Assembly: GCA_004297625.1 (NCBI GenBank)
Contig: SCTY01000068.1
Location: forward strand, 1 to 64,000
Length of the DNA: 64,000 bases
Direction of reading: 5' to 3'
Source of the DNA: Betaproteobacteria bacterium
GTDB lineage: Bacteria > Pseudomonadota > Gammaproteobacteria > Burkholderiales > SG8-39
Shown: piece after piece, positions 16,394-24,635 of the stretch
Position numbering within the stretch: the stretch's first letter is position 1
How the letters are laid out: the number at the start of each line of letters is the position of its first letter
Made by a program: the position numbers and the translations under genes
The notes under the pieces: model-generated
What the model was told of the DNA's origin: nothing
Seen by the model: the letters and a program-made list of their open reading frames with translations, nothing else
The model's database searches: none

Positions 16394-17148
16394 GATGGCC
16401 CCTCCTCCTTTTGGGTGAGATGTCGAAGAAGCATCTTCTGATGCTCCAAAAATTCTACGCTGAGCGGATCGCGCGGCCGCGGCAGCCGCACCGGCACCTC
16501 GGCCCTGATGCGCCCGGGGTGCGGCGTCATGACGATCACGCGGTCCGCGAGGTAGACCGCCTCGGCGACGTTGTGCGTCACGTAGATCACCGTCTTGCGC
16601 GTCGCGCGCCACACCTCGGCGAGCAGGCGCTGCATCTCGTCGCGCGTGAGCGCGTCGAGCGCGGCGAACGGCTCGTCCATGAGAAGCACGCCGGGGTTGT
16701 AGGCGAGCGCGCGCGCGATCGCGACGCGCTGCTGCATGCCGCCCGAGAGGTGGTGGGGAAACGACCCGGCGAACTTCTCCAGCTTCACCAGGCGCAGCTG
16801 CTCGAGCGCGATGCGCTCGCGCTCGCTCTTCGCCACGCCCTTCATCTCCAGGCCGAAAGCCACGTTGCCGAGCGCGGTGCGCCAGGGAAAGAGCTGAGCG
16901 AAATCCTGGAACACGATGCCGCGATCGAGCCCCTGCCCGTTCACGGCCTGGCCATGGACCCGGATCTCGCCCTGCGTCGGCGGGAAGAACCCGGCGATCA
17001 TGTTGAGCAGCGTGGTCTTGCCGCAGCCGCTCGGACCGACCAGGCAGAGGAATTCCGACTCCTTGGCGCTGAAGCTCGCGTTGTCGACGGCGAGGACCTT
17101 GCCCTCGGACGTGCCGTACTCGAGCGTTACGTTCTTGACCTCGATCAT
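16390..17148 (-). CDS. SsuB/TauB-type ABC transporter ATP-binding protein
   Basis: A 252-aa ATPase: Walker A GPSGCGKTT near residue 40, Q-loop IVFQDFAQLFPWRT, signature LSGGMQQRVAIARAL, Walker B VLLMDEPFAALD, and H-loop VTHNVAEAV. These are the standard SsuB/TauB/NrtD signatures. ATG at 17148 is followed by IEVKNVTLEYG; it overlaps the downstream permease end by 4 bp. Works with the two permeases at 17145-18673. Confidence 0.93.
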   Translation of the reverse strand: MIEVKNVTLEYGTSEGKVLAVDNASFSAKESEFLCLVGPSGCGKTTLLNMIAGFFPPTQGEIRVHGQAVNGQGLDRGIVFQDFAQLFPWRTALGNVAFGLEMKGVAKSERERIALEQLRLVKLEKFAGSFPHHLSGGMQQRVAIARALAYNPGVLLMDEPFAALDALTRDEMQRLLAEVWRATRKTVIYVTHNVAEAVYLADRVIVMTPHPGRIRAEVPVRLPRPRDPLSVEFLEHQKMLLRHLTQKEEGPS

Positions 17149-17903
17149 GCCTTTGCCGTCCGCACCATGCCCCAGCGCAGCACCGTGCCGCGCTCGAGCG
17201 AGCCGAACACCAGCCGCTCGAACGCGTAGCCGATCGCGCCGATCACCGCCAGCGAGGCGAGCATGATATCGGCGTTCAGAAATTCCTTGGCGTCGAAGAT
17301 CACCCAGCCCAGGCCGAAATCCGAGGCGGCGAGCATCTCCGCGCCGACCACGGCGATCCAGGCGCGCTGGAACGCGAGCCGCAGGCCGGTGATGATGAAG
17401 GGCGACGCTCCCGGCACGACCACCTTCCAGAACATCGAGGCGCCGCTCGCCCCCATCGCGCCGGCGGCGCGCAACCAAAGCGGATTCACCGCGCGCGCGC
17501 CGGTCCAGGTGTTGATCACCATCGGGAAGCTCGCGGCGTAGAACACGACGAGCACGGTCGCGGTGTTCCCCAGCCCGAACCACAGAATGAAGACCGGCGC
17601 CCAGGCGAGCGACGGGATCGGCATGAGAGCGCTCACCAGCGGCATGAAAAAGCGCTCGACCGGGCGATAGCGCGCCATCAGAAAGCCCAGCACCAGGCCG
17701 GTGACCGCGGCGAGCGCGAGCCCGGCGAACACGCGCCACAAGGTATTCGCCGCATGGCGCGCCATCGTGCCGTCGGCGAGCATTGCCCAGAGCGTGCGGG
17801 CAATCGTCGGCAGCGTGGGCACGAGCGCCTGCGCAAACCAGCCGCTGCGCGCTACCGCCTCATACAGAATCAAGCTCAGGGTTATGGAGACGGCGGCTTT
17901 CAC
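17145..17903 (-). CDS. SsuC/TauC-type ABC transporter permease
   Basis: A 252-aa inner-membrane permease of the BPD_transp_1 family with about six helices. It has the EAA-like loop GAMGASGASMFWKVVVPGASPFI in part, and SALMPIPSLAWAPVFILWFGLG, characteristic of the SsuC group. The GTG start at 17903 overlaps the stop of the other permease (GTGA). The longer open frame upstream is out of phase with any homologous sequence. Confidence 0.9.
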   Translation of the reverse strand: MKAAVSITLSLILYEAVARSGWFAQALVPTLPTIARTLWAMLADGTMARHAANTLWRVFAGLALAAVTGLVLGFLMARYRPVERFFMPLVSALMPIPSLAWAPVFILWFGLGNTATVLVVFYAASFPMVINTWTGARAVNPLWLRAAGAMGASGASMFWKVVVPGASPFIITGLRLAFQRAWIAVVGAEMLAASDFGLGWVIFDAKEFLNADIMLASLAVIGAIGYAFERLVFGSLERGTVLRWGMVRTAKA

Positions 17904-18673
17904 GAGGCCATCATTCCCCAGCGCACCACGGTGTAGTTCTCCAGGCGCTGGAACACCAGCTTCTCCAGGGCGAGCCCGATCGCGCCGATCACGGCGATGC
18001 CGGCGAGCATCGCATCGGTGTTGAGAAACTCGCGCGCGCCGAAGATCAGCCATCCGAGACCCCACGGGACCGCGGCCAGCATCTCGACCGCGACGAGGAT
18101 CCGCCAGGCCTGCGCCAGCCCCAGCCTCAGCCCGGTGAGGATGTAGGGCAGCGCCCCAGGCAGGATGACATGGCGAAAGAGCCGGCGCTCGTCGGCACCC
18201 ATGGTCTGCGCGGCGCGGATCCAGATTTCCTTCACCGCCTTCACGCCGGTCCAGCTGTTGAGGATCACCGGAAACGCCGAGACAAAGGCCACCAGGACGA
18301 TCGAGCCGGTATCGCCAAGGCCGAACCACAGCAGAAACAGCGGCGCGTACGCAAGCCCGGGGATGGGCGCGCCGATGCTCACCAGCGGCATGAGCAGGTC
18401 CTCGGCGCGGCGGTAGCGGCCCATGACGATGCCGAGCAGCACGCCGGCGAAAGCCGCGACCGCGAATCCGGCGACGAGGCGGAAGACAGTATCCGCCGCG
18501 TGATGCGGCAGCACGCCGGACGCGGTCAGGCTCGCGAGCGTGGCCGCCACCGCTTCGAGCGCCGGAAACAGGCGCGGCGGAAACGCGCCGGAATGCGCTG
18601 CGATTTCCCACAGCGCGGCCACGACAGCGAAAGGAAACGCTGCGCGCAGTATCGATGCGGCGCGCGACTTCAT
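17900..18673 (-). CDS. SsuC/TauC-type ABC transporter permease (paralogue)
   Basis: A 257-aa permease, clearly paralogous to the next gene: PLVSIGAPIPGLAYAPLFLLWFGLGD and a QTMGADERRLFRHVILPGALP EAA loop (each quoted in part of the alignment). Two different permeases in one SsuABC-like system suggest a heterodimeric channel; most SsuC/TauC transporters use a homodimer. First gene of the operon, divergent from the cupin gene across 136 bp. Confidence 0.9.
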   Translation of the reverse strand: MKSRAASILRAAFPFAVVAALWEIAAHSGAFPPRLFPALEAVAATLASLTASGVLPHHAADTVFRLVAGFAVAAFAGVLLGIVMGRYRRAEDLLMPLVSIGAPIPGLAYAPLFLLWFGLGDTGSIVLVAFVSAFPVILNSWTGVKAVKEIWIRAAQTMGADERRLFRHVILPGALPYILTGLRLGLAQAWRILVAVEMLAAVPWGLGWLIFGAREFLNTDAMLAGIAVIGAIGLALEKLVFQRLENYTVVRWGMMAS

Positions 18674-18723
18674 GCGCCCTTCCTCCTCCAGGAGAAGGAG
18701 CGAAGTCTAACCTACGCCGGCGC

Positions 18724-18736
18724 GTTGCTCTGCAAC
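18724..18736. promoter_or_regulatory. possible operator half-palindrome in the divergent promoter region
   Basis: GTTGC-TCT-GCAAC, a 5-bp perfect inverted repeat, sits midway between the divergent permease (18673) and cupin (18810) starts. Nothing else in the 136-bp gap resembles a gene. A short repeat like this can occur by chance and no regulator gene is adjacent, so I give it low weight. Confidence 0.25.
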
Positions 18737-18809
18737 ATGAACCTGCGCTGTCGGCGCGACGCACCCTTGAGTTATCGTCGCACCCAAACACGTTGGAGGA
18801 GGAGGTGCG

Positions 18810-19295
18810 ATGGCGAAGAAGAGCGAGCTGCGCGTGCTGCCGGAGTCGGCGTTCGATCCGGACGGCAGCCACGAGAAAAAGGGCGGGTGGCCGAAGCAGC
18901 GGTTTCACGTGAGCCACCTGCGCGAAGAGGATTTCAAGGTGCAGGGCCTGCGCGCCTACGCGCTGTCGCGCGACCTCGGCATGGCGCAGGCCACCGGCGG
19001 CATGGCGGAGGCGCACGTCAACCGCCGCGCCCGGCCGTTCAACGCCGAGGAAGTTGCGCACCGGCATTTCCACGACATCCGCTTCCAGCTCGTCTACGTG
19101 CTGAAGGGCTGGGCGAAGATGGAATTCGAGGGCCAGGGCGAGATCGTGATGCGGCCGGGAAGCTGCTGGATCCAGCCGCCGGGAATCAAGCACACGGTGC
19201 TCGGCTTCTCGGACGACTACGAGATCCTCGAGCTCATCATCCCGGCGAACTACGACACCTTCAATCTCGACGAAGCGCCGGGCGGAAGGAAGTGA
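18810..19295 (+). CDS. cupin-domain protein
   Basis: A 161-aa single-domain cupin. The metal-binding motif 1 region is HRHFHDIRFQLVYVLKGWAKMEFEG (in part), with His residues and the gly-rich turn; motif 2 is GSCWIQPPGIKHTVLGFSDD with its His. The N-terminal 50 residues are basic and polar with no signal. A very strong GGAGGAGGAGG ribosome site precedes the ATG. Heads an operon with two SDRs, an aldolase and a Bug receptor; probably a small dioxygenase/isomerase or a sensor, but the reaction is unknown. Confidence 0.82.
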   Translation: MAKKSELRVLPESAFDPDGSHEKKGGWPKQRFHVSHLREEDFKVQGLRAYALSRDLGMAQATGGMAEAHVNRRARPFNAEEVAHRHFHDIRFQLVYVLKGWAKMEFEGQGEIVMRPGSCWIQPPGIKHTVLGFSDDYEILELIIPANYDTFNLDEAPGGRK

Positions 19296-20011
19296 GGCTG
19301 CGCGGACGCTCGGCGCTCGTCACGGGCGCCAGCGCGGGAATCGGCCGCGCCACGGCGATCGCTCTCGCCCGCGAGGGCGCTTCCATCGTGGCGAGCGGCC
19401 GGCGCGAGGATGCGCTCGCGGCGGTGGCGGAGGAATGCCGGCAAGCAGGAGGCGAAGCGCAGGTAATCGCCGGCGACCTGGACCATCCCGCGTTCGTCCG
19501 CGCGCTCGCGGAGCAGGCGGGTCACGTCGATATCCTCGTCAATAACGCCGGCCACCTGGTGTACGCGCCGGTACTCGAGATCACGCCGCAGCAGTGCGAA
19601 GCGATGCTGCGTACCAACGTCGTCGCGGCGTTCGCGCTCGCCCGGGAAATCGGCCGGCGCATGGTCGAGCGCCGCAGCGGCCACATGGTGTTCATCACTT
19701 CCGGCGCCGCGCGCAACGTGCAGACCTTTGGCGTCGTGTACGCGGCCACCAAGCACGCGCTCTCGGCGTTCGCCAAGGGCTTCCGCCTGGAGCTGAAGGG
19801 GGCCGGGATCAAGGTGAGCGAGATCGCGCCGGGCATGGTGGATACCGACATGCGCAAAGGCATTACCCATCCCGAGGTGCTGAAGTCGCTCGCCGCGCGC
19901 AAATTCAAGCCGATTTCGCCGCAGGACGTGGCCGACGCGGTGCTCTTCGCGGTGACCGCCGCCGAAGGCTGCTCGCCCGATCTCATCGAGATCCGGCCGA
20001 AGGATGCCTGA
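19292..20011 (+). CDS. short-chain dehydrogenase/reductase (canonical active site)
   Basis: A 239-aa classical SDR. It has the TGASAGIG cofactor motif (residues 11-18), NNAGHLV, and the catalytic YAATK at about residue 150 with a preceding Ser. GTG at 19292 overlaps the cupin stop (GTGA) and is followed at once by the SDR N-terminus (RLRGRSALVTG), so it is preferred to any upstream start. Oxidises or reduces a hydroxyl/keto group with NAD(P). Overlaps the next SDR by 8 bp. Confidence 0.9.
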   Translation: MRLRGRSALVTGASAGIGRATAIALAREGASIVASGRREDALAAVAEECRQAGGEAQVIAGDLDHPAFVRALAEQAGHVDILVNNAGHLVYAPVLEITPQQCEAMLRTNVVAAFALAREIGRRMVERRSGHMVFITSGAARNVQTFGVVYAATKHALSAFAKGFRLELKGAGIKVSEIAPGMVDTDMRKGITHPEVLKSLAARKFKPISPQDVADAVLFAVTAAEGCSPDLIEIRPKDA

Positions 20012-20813
20012 CATGGATCTCGGCCTGCGAGGAAAGCGCGCCCTCGTCACCGGCGCTTCGCAGGGAATCGGCCGCGCCTGCGCCGAATCGCTCGCGCGCG
20101 AAGGCTGCCATCTCGAGCTCGTCGCCCGCAATCGCGACGGCCTCGAAACGGCGCGCGCGCAGCTGAGCGCGCACGGGATCGACATCGCGATCCATCCGCT
20201 CGACCTGACCCGGCAAGGAGCGGCAAGAGACCTGGCGAACGCCTGCCCCGGGATCGACATCCTGGTGAACAACGCCGGCAACACGCCGCGCGGCACCCTC
20301 CTCGAGGTCGACGAGGATACCTGGCGCAAGGGCTGGGAGCTGAAGATCTTCGGCTACATCAACCTTACGCGCGAGTACTACCGCGCCATGGTCGAGCGCC
20401 GCTCCGGAGTGATCGTGAACGTCATCGGCATCGGCGCGGAAAAGCTCGAGTACGCCTACGCCGCGGGCTCTACCGGCAATGCCGCGCTGGCGGCGCTCAC
20501 GCGCGCCATCGGCAGCGTGAGCCTCGAATACGGCGTGCGCGTGCTCGGCGTGAACCCGGGCTGGGTCGAGACGGAAAAATCCAAGCGCGGCCTGCGCGCC
20601 CGCGCCGCCAGGGAGCTCGGCGACGCCGAGCGCTGGCCCGAGCTCACGCAGCATTGGCCACGCGGCTTTCTCATCCGGCCGCACGAGATCGGCGACGTGG
20701 TCGCCTTCGCCGCGTCCGAGCGCGCAAGCGCGCTCTCCGGCGTCGTGGTGACCGTCGATGCCGGGTTCTCGGCGCGCGGCTATCCCTACGACACGGCGGT
20801 GCGCCCCGCGTGA
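20004..20813 (+). CDS. SDR-family protein lacking the YxxxK motif
   Basis: A 269-aa SDR-fold protein with TGASQGIG (about residues 16-23), LVARNRDGLE, NNAGNTP, VNPGWVETEK and a C-terminal SGVVVTVDAG. The active-site block reads YAAGSTGNAAL where classical SDRs have Y-x3-K, so the Lys position is Asn and the nearest Tyr is seven residues before it. The homologous protein at 54149 has the same pattern. The cofactor site is intact, but the usual proton relay is not. Next to a canonical SDR, so the two may differ in role. Confidence 0.87.
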   Translation: MPDMDLGLRGKRALVTGASQGIGRACAESLAREGCHLELVARNRDGLETARAQLSAHGIDIAIHPLDLTRQGAARDLANACPGIDILVNNAGNTPRGTLLEVDEDTWRKGWELKIFGYINLTREYYRAMVERRSGVIVNVIGIGAEKLEYAYAAGSTGNAALAALTRAIGSVSLEYGVRVLGVNPGWVETEKSKRGLRARAARELGDAERWPELTQHWPRGFLIRPHEIGDVVAFAASERASALSGVVVTVDAGFSARGYPYDTAVRPA

Positions 20814-21604
20814 TGGATCCGACGCTCATCGTCAACCCCGTGAAGCGCCGGCTCGACGCCGACGAGCGGGTGCTCATGATGTCGCTGCGCCAGCTGCGCA
20901 CGCCCGACGCAGCGATGATCGTGCGCGAATGCGGGTTCGACGGCTTCTATGTGGACTGCGAGCACGGCACCTATTCGCGCGCGGAGGTTTCGGCGCTGTG
21001 CGCGAGCGGCCTCCTGGCCGGGCTCATGCCGGCGGTACGCGCGCCGGGCGCCGATGAAGCGAGCATCGGCGCCGCGCTCGATGGCGGCGCGCTCGCCGTC
21101 ATCGTCCCGCATGTCGGCGATGCCGGTGCCGCGCAGGCCGCAGTGCGGGCGGCCAAATATCCCCCCTCGGGACACCGCTCGCTCGCCGCCCTCGGGCCGG
21201 CCACGCGCTACCGTTCGCTGCCGCTTGCCGAAATCGCGCGGCTGCAGAACGACGCCACCCTGGTCATCGCCATGCTCGAAACCGCGCAGGGAATCGAGAA
21301 TGCCGAAGCGATCGCAGCGGTTCCCGGCATCGATGCGCTGATGATCGGGCCGGCGGACCTGAGCGGCGACCTCGGGCTCACCGGCGAGCTCAAGCACCCG
21401 CGCATCGAGCAAGCGTGGTTTTCGGCCGCCGCGGCGGCGCGCAAGCACGGCAAGCACTTCGTCGCCGGCGCCGGCGGACCGGACATTGCCGAAATGGTGG
21501 CGCGCGGAGCGCGCATCCTCATGGGCACCAACGACGTCGCGTACCTCATGTCCGCGGCGCGTGAAGCAGCGACCAAGATGCGTACAACGAGGAGGAGGTC
21601 ATGA
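20813..21604 (+). CDS. HpcH/HpaI-family aldolase
   Basis: A 263-aa class II pyruvate aldolase-like TIM barrel. It has DGFYVDCEHGTYS near residue 45, MLETAQGIENAEAI carrying the metal-ligand Glu, and MIGPADLSGDLG carrying the metal-ligand Asp. The family cleaves 4-hydroxy-2-oxo acids to pyruvate and an aldehyde. The start is taken as the ATG at 20813 (sharing one base with the SDR stop); the in-frame GTG just before it is an equal alternative. Suggests the operon ends in a retro-aldol step. Confidence 0.88.
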   Translation: MDPTLIVNPVKRRLDADERVLMMSLRQLRTPDAAMIVRECGFDGFYVDCEHGTYSRAEVSALCASGLLAGLMPAVRAPGADEASIGAALDGGALAVIVPHVGDAGAAQAAVRAAKYPPSGHRSLAALGPATRYRSLPLAEIARLQNDATLVIAMLETAQGIENAEAIAAVPGIDALMIGPADLSGDLGLTGELKHPRIEQAWFSAAAAARKHGKHFVAGAGGPDIAEMVARGARILMGTNDVAYLMSAAREAATKMRTTRRRS

Positions 21605-22560
21605 AGAGAACCGTTCTTGCAGCAATCCTTGCATTGGCGGCGGGGCTCGCCGGCGCACAGGAGTACCCCACCAAGCCGATCCGCATGGTCGTCGCCTGGC
21701 CGCCGGGCAGCGTCATCGACGTGCTGATGCGGATCATCAGCGAGCCGCTCGCGCGCGAGCTCGGCCAGCCGGTCGTCATCGACAACAGGGCGGGCGCCGC
21801 CGGCGTGATCGGCGCCGACTACGTCGCGCAGGCGGCCCCGGACGGCTACACGCTGCTCTTCACTTCGGCTGCGCTGAACATGGTGAACGCGATGGGCACC
21901 AAGACCGCGTACAAGGTGCCCGATTCGTTCACGCCGATCGTGAACGTCTGCTGGTCGCCGCTCATCCTGGTCGCGCATCCGTCGCTCAACGTCAAGTCGC
22001 CGCAGGATCTCGTCGAGCTGGCGAAGGCGCGGCGCGGGCAGCTCTTCTACGCGACCGCGGGCAACGGCGCGCCCTCGCACTTCACCGCGGAGATGTTCCG
22101 CGCGCGCACCGGCATCGAGGCGACGCCCGTGCCCTTCCGCGGCTCGCCGCAGGCGATGACCGAGCAGATCGCCGGCCGCGTCGCGTTCCACTTCGCCGTT
22201 TCCTCCACCGCGCTGCCGCCGATCCGGGACAAGAAGATCGTGGCTATCGCGACCACCGCCAAGCACCGCCTGGCGGTCGCGCCCGATATTCCGACCATGG
22301 AGGAAATGGGCTATCCCAGCTTCAACGCGAGCTACTGGAACGGCATACTCGGGCCGGCCGGGCTGCCGACGCCGATCGCGGAGCGCGTCGCCGCGGCGGT
22401 GAACAAGGTGCTCGCGCGCCCCGACGTCCAGCAGCGCGCTGCGCCATCGGCCAACGAGATCGACGGCAAGAGCGGCCCCCAGCAGATGGCGAAGATGATC
22501 CGGGACGACTACGCGACCTGGGCCGAGGTCGTCCGCGTCGCGAACATCAAGCCCGAATAG
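21601..22560 (+). CDS. Bug-family (TctC) tripartite tricarboxylate receptor
   Basis: A 319-aa periplasmic receptor. It has a signal peptide of about 19 residues (cleavage AGA-QEYP), YPTKPIRMVVAWPPGS, VIDNRAGAAGVIGA and AAPDGYTLLF, all Bug signatures. It ends in the usual WAEVVRVANIKPE tail. ATG overlaps the aldolase stop (ATGA) and has an AGGAGGAGGT ribosome site. Bug proteins bind carboxylates or amides; TctAB membrane partners are not in this window. Last gene of the operon. Confidence 0.92.
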   Translation: MKRTVLAAILALAAGLAGAQEYPTKPIRMVVAWPPGSVIDVLMRIISEPLARELGQPVVIDNRAGAAGVIGADYVAQAAPDGYTLLFTSAALNMVNAMGTKTAYKVPDSFTPIVNVCWSPLILVAHPSLNVKSPQDLVELAKARRGQLFYATAGNGAPSHFTAEMFRARTGIEATPVPFRGSPQAMTEQIAGRVAFHFAVSSTALPPIRDKKIVAIATTAKHRLAVAPDIPTMEEMGYPSFNASYWNGILGPAGLPTPIAERVAAAVNKVLARPDVQQRAAPSANEIDGKSGPQQMAKMIRDDYATWAEVVRVANIKPE

Positions 22561-22572
22561 CGCGAATCGCTG

Positions 22573-22615
22573 ATCAGGGACGCACCACGTTTTTGAATCG
22601 TGGTCTGTCCCTGAT
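22573..22615. repeat. hairpin element between convergent genes
   Basis: Arms 22573-22589 (ATCAGGGACGCACCACG) and 22599-22615 are reverse complements at 15 of 17 positions, with a 9-nt loop TTTTTGAAT-like. It fills the gap between two convergent Bug genes. It can act as a terminator in both directions. The AGGGAC..ACCACG motif recurs, as I remember, in other Betaproteobacteria as a REP-like unit, which I cannot confirm here. Confidence 0.75.
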
Positions 22616-22624
22616 TTTGCTTTG

Positions 22625-23572
22625 TCAGTTCGCTTTGATCCCGGCTTTCTTGATGAGCGCGGTGTTCTCCTTGATCTCGCCTGCGATCATGTCGTCGAAC
22701 TCCTTCACCGACATCGGCAACGGGTCGCAGCCGAGCTTGCGGATCTTCTCGTTCACCTCCGGCGATTCGACGAGCGCGGTGATGTCGTCGTGCAGCTTGT
22801 CGACGATCGCCTTCGGCGTCTTCGCCGGCACCAACGTACCGACCCAGAAGTTGTAGTGCGAGTTGGGGTAGCCGAGCTCTTCGGTGGTCGGGATATTGGG
22901 CATCAGCGCGCTGCGCTTGGGCGAGCTGGTCGCGAGCGCGACGAGCTTGCCGGAATCGACCATCTTCCTTGCCTGGAAGACGAGGGCGAAGTAGCAGTCG
23001 GCGCGCCCGCTCACCACCTCGGTGATCGCCTCGCCGACGCCCTTGGTATGCACGTTCAGCACGTCGGGAATGCCGGCGGCGAAGCGGAACTTCTCGAACG
23101 CCATGTGGGTCGCGCTGCCGATGCCGGCGTCGGCGCAGACGAGCTTTCCGGGACTTGCCTTGGCTTTGGCGACGAACTCCTGGATGGTCTTGTACTTCTC
23201 CGGCTGCGTGACGAGCACGGTCGGGATCGTCGCCACGGCGGCGACCGGCGTGAGCTCGTCGAACCGCAATACGTTCGGGCTGAGAAGCGGCGCCACCGTA
23301 TAGGCGGAGGCGTACATCATGATCATGTGGCCGTCGGGCGCGGAATCGGCGACGTACTTGGCGCCGACGAGGCCGCCCGCGCCGAGCTTGTTCTCGACGA
23401 TCACCGGCTGGCCCCACTTCTGCTGCAGCTTCTCGGCAAGGATGCGCGCCATGGTGTCGGAGGCGCTTCCCGGCGTGACGCCGGAGACGAAGCGCACGGT
23501 CTTGCTGGGAAAATTCTGCGCCGCGACCGCGGCCGAGAATGCCAAAAGCAGAATGCCTGCGGTTTTTCTCAT
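22625..23572 (-). CDS. Bug-family (TctC) receptor
   Basis: A 315-aa receptor. ATG at 23572 gives MRKTAGILLLAFSAAVAA, then QNFPSKTVRFVSGVTPGS; the longer frame upstream has no leader. Motifs are VIVENKLGAGGLVGAKYV and APDGHMIMMY, and the tail ends DDMIAGEIKENTALIKKAGIK (quoted short of the end). The ribosome site is GGAGGAG. It is the distal gene of the molybdenum hydroxylase operon, so its ligand may be the hydroxylase substrate. Confidence 0.9.
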   Translation of the reverse strand: MRKTAGILLLAFSAAVAAQNFPSKTVRFVSGVTPGSASDTMARILAEKLQQKWGQPVIVENKLGAGGLVGAKYVADSAPDGHMIMMYASAYTVAPLLSPNVLRFDELTPVAAVATIPTVLVTQPEKYKTIQEFVAKAKASPGKLVCADAGIGSATHMAFEKFRFAAGIPDVLNVHTKGVGEAITEVVSGRADCYFALVFQARKMVDSGKLVALATSSPKRSALMPNIPTTEELGYPNSHYNFWVGTLVPAKTPKAIVDKLHDDITALVESPEVNEKIRKLGCDPLPMSVKEFDDMIAGEIKENTALIKKAGIKAN

Positions 23573-23582
23573 CACTCCTCCT

Positions 23583-24635
23583 TTAGATCCTGGGCAACCC
23601 GAACTGCGCCGCGAGCCAGTCGGCCGAGCGGCTGCGGTAGCGGTACGGACGGTTGTTCGCATTATGGCCCCCGTCCTCGACCATGAGCAGCTCCACCGGG
23701 CCCGAGACGCTCTTCGCCAGGCGCTCGGCGTGGCTCGCCGGCACCAGCCGGTCCTGCCGGCCGGCGACGATGAACAACGGGCACTCGATGTTTTTCGCGC
23801 AATGCGCGAGGCTCAGCTCCGAGGCGCGCCGCCTGGCGGCCGCTTCGTCCTTCGAATGGCTGCGCACCCGGAAGGTTTCGCGCGTGAGCTCGGGCAGCCC
23901 GTCCCAGATCTCCGCCCATTCGAACGGGCCGGAAAGCGCGATGCAGGCGCGTATGCGCTTCTCGAAGGCCGCGGCGCGCGGCGCGTAATAGCCGCCGAGG
24001 CTCACGCCCCACATGGCGATCCGCTTCGAATCGAGGTCGCTTCGCTTCTCGATCCAGTCGACCACCGGGGCGGCGGCGCGCTCGTAGTCGCCGCAGATCG
24101 GAATCTCGTACTCGGCTTCACCCTGCCCCGGGCCGTCGATCGCAAGAACCGCCATGCCGCGCGCGAGAAACGGCTCTTCGTAAGCGTGAAGCTCCTCCTT
24201 CGTGGAGTCGAGCCCCGGCGCCATGATGAGCACAGGACAACGCGCCGAGCCCGGTTTTCTCAGTACCCCGAAATAATTACCTATGGAAACCCGCTCCCCC
24301 GGTGGGCGCAGGTGAGGCAGCGCCTTCCCATAGCACTCCACCGCCTTCGCGTGCGCGGCGCGCATCTGCACCGGGTCCTGCACGAACACGAACTTTGCGA
24401 AGTGGTAATAGATCGCCGCGCGCACGAAGTGCTCTCCGGCCGTGAGCCGGTAGCCGTCCTTCAGGCTTGCATTGGCCAGATCCTCGTGGAGCTTCGCGCG
24501 CGCCGACCACGCGGCGCACCAATCCTCCCAGTGCTCGATGGAGGCGGTGACCTCCTCGAAGTCGGCGAGCATCACGCCGTTCGAAACGAAGCGCGGCGCC
24601 CAGTGCGAGATGGCCGATGCGACTTTCTGGTCCAC
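23583..24635 (-). CDS. alpha/beta hydrolase, DHPON-hydrolase/FrsA-like
   Basis: A 350-aa hydrolase with a helical N-terminal part (about 130 residues) before the alpha/beta core. Core motifs are LIMAPGLDSTKEELHAYEE, LAIDGPGQGE, nucleophile WGVSLGGYY, AGRQDRLVP (acid) and VEDGGHNAN (His). This arrangement matches 2,6-dihydroxypseudooxynicotine hydrolase and relatives, which cleave C-C bonds. The GTG start at 24635 shares one base with the TAG of the molybdenum hydroxylase large subunit, so the two are tightly coupled. Confidence 0.82.
   Translation of the reverse strand: MDQKVASAISHWAPRFVSNGVMLADFEEVTASIEHWEDWCAAWSARAKLHEDLANASLKDGYRLTAGEHFVRAAIYYHFAKFVFVQDPVQMRAAHAKAVECYGKALPHLRPPGERVSIGNYFGVLRKPGSARCPVLIMAPGLDSTKEELHAYEEPFLARGMAVLAIDGPGQGEAEYEIPICGDYERAAAPVVDWIEKRSDLDSKRIAMWGVSLGGYYAPRAAAFEKRIRACIALSGPFEWAEIWDGLPELTRETFRVRSHSKDEAAARRRASELSLAHCAKNIECPLFIVAGRQDRLVPASHAERLAKSVSGPVELLMVEDGGHNANNRPYRYRSRSADWLAAQFGLPRI

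Noticed and set aside
18724..18736. GTTGC-TCT-GCAAC as a definite operator
   Set aside because: Arms of 5 bp only and no adjacent regulator; kept as a low-confidence feature, not as a finding.
17783..19291. 742-codon plus-strand frame running from 17783 into the SDR at 19292
   Set aside because: Everything before the GTG at 19292 is antisense to the permease genes or out of frame with the cupin gene; only the SDR part has homology.
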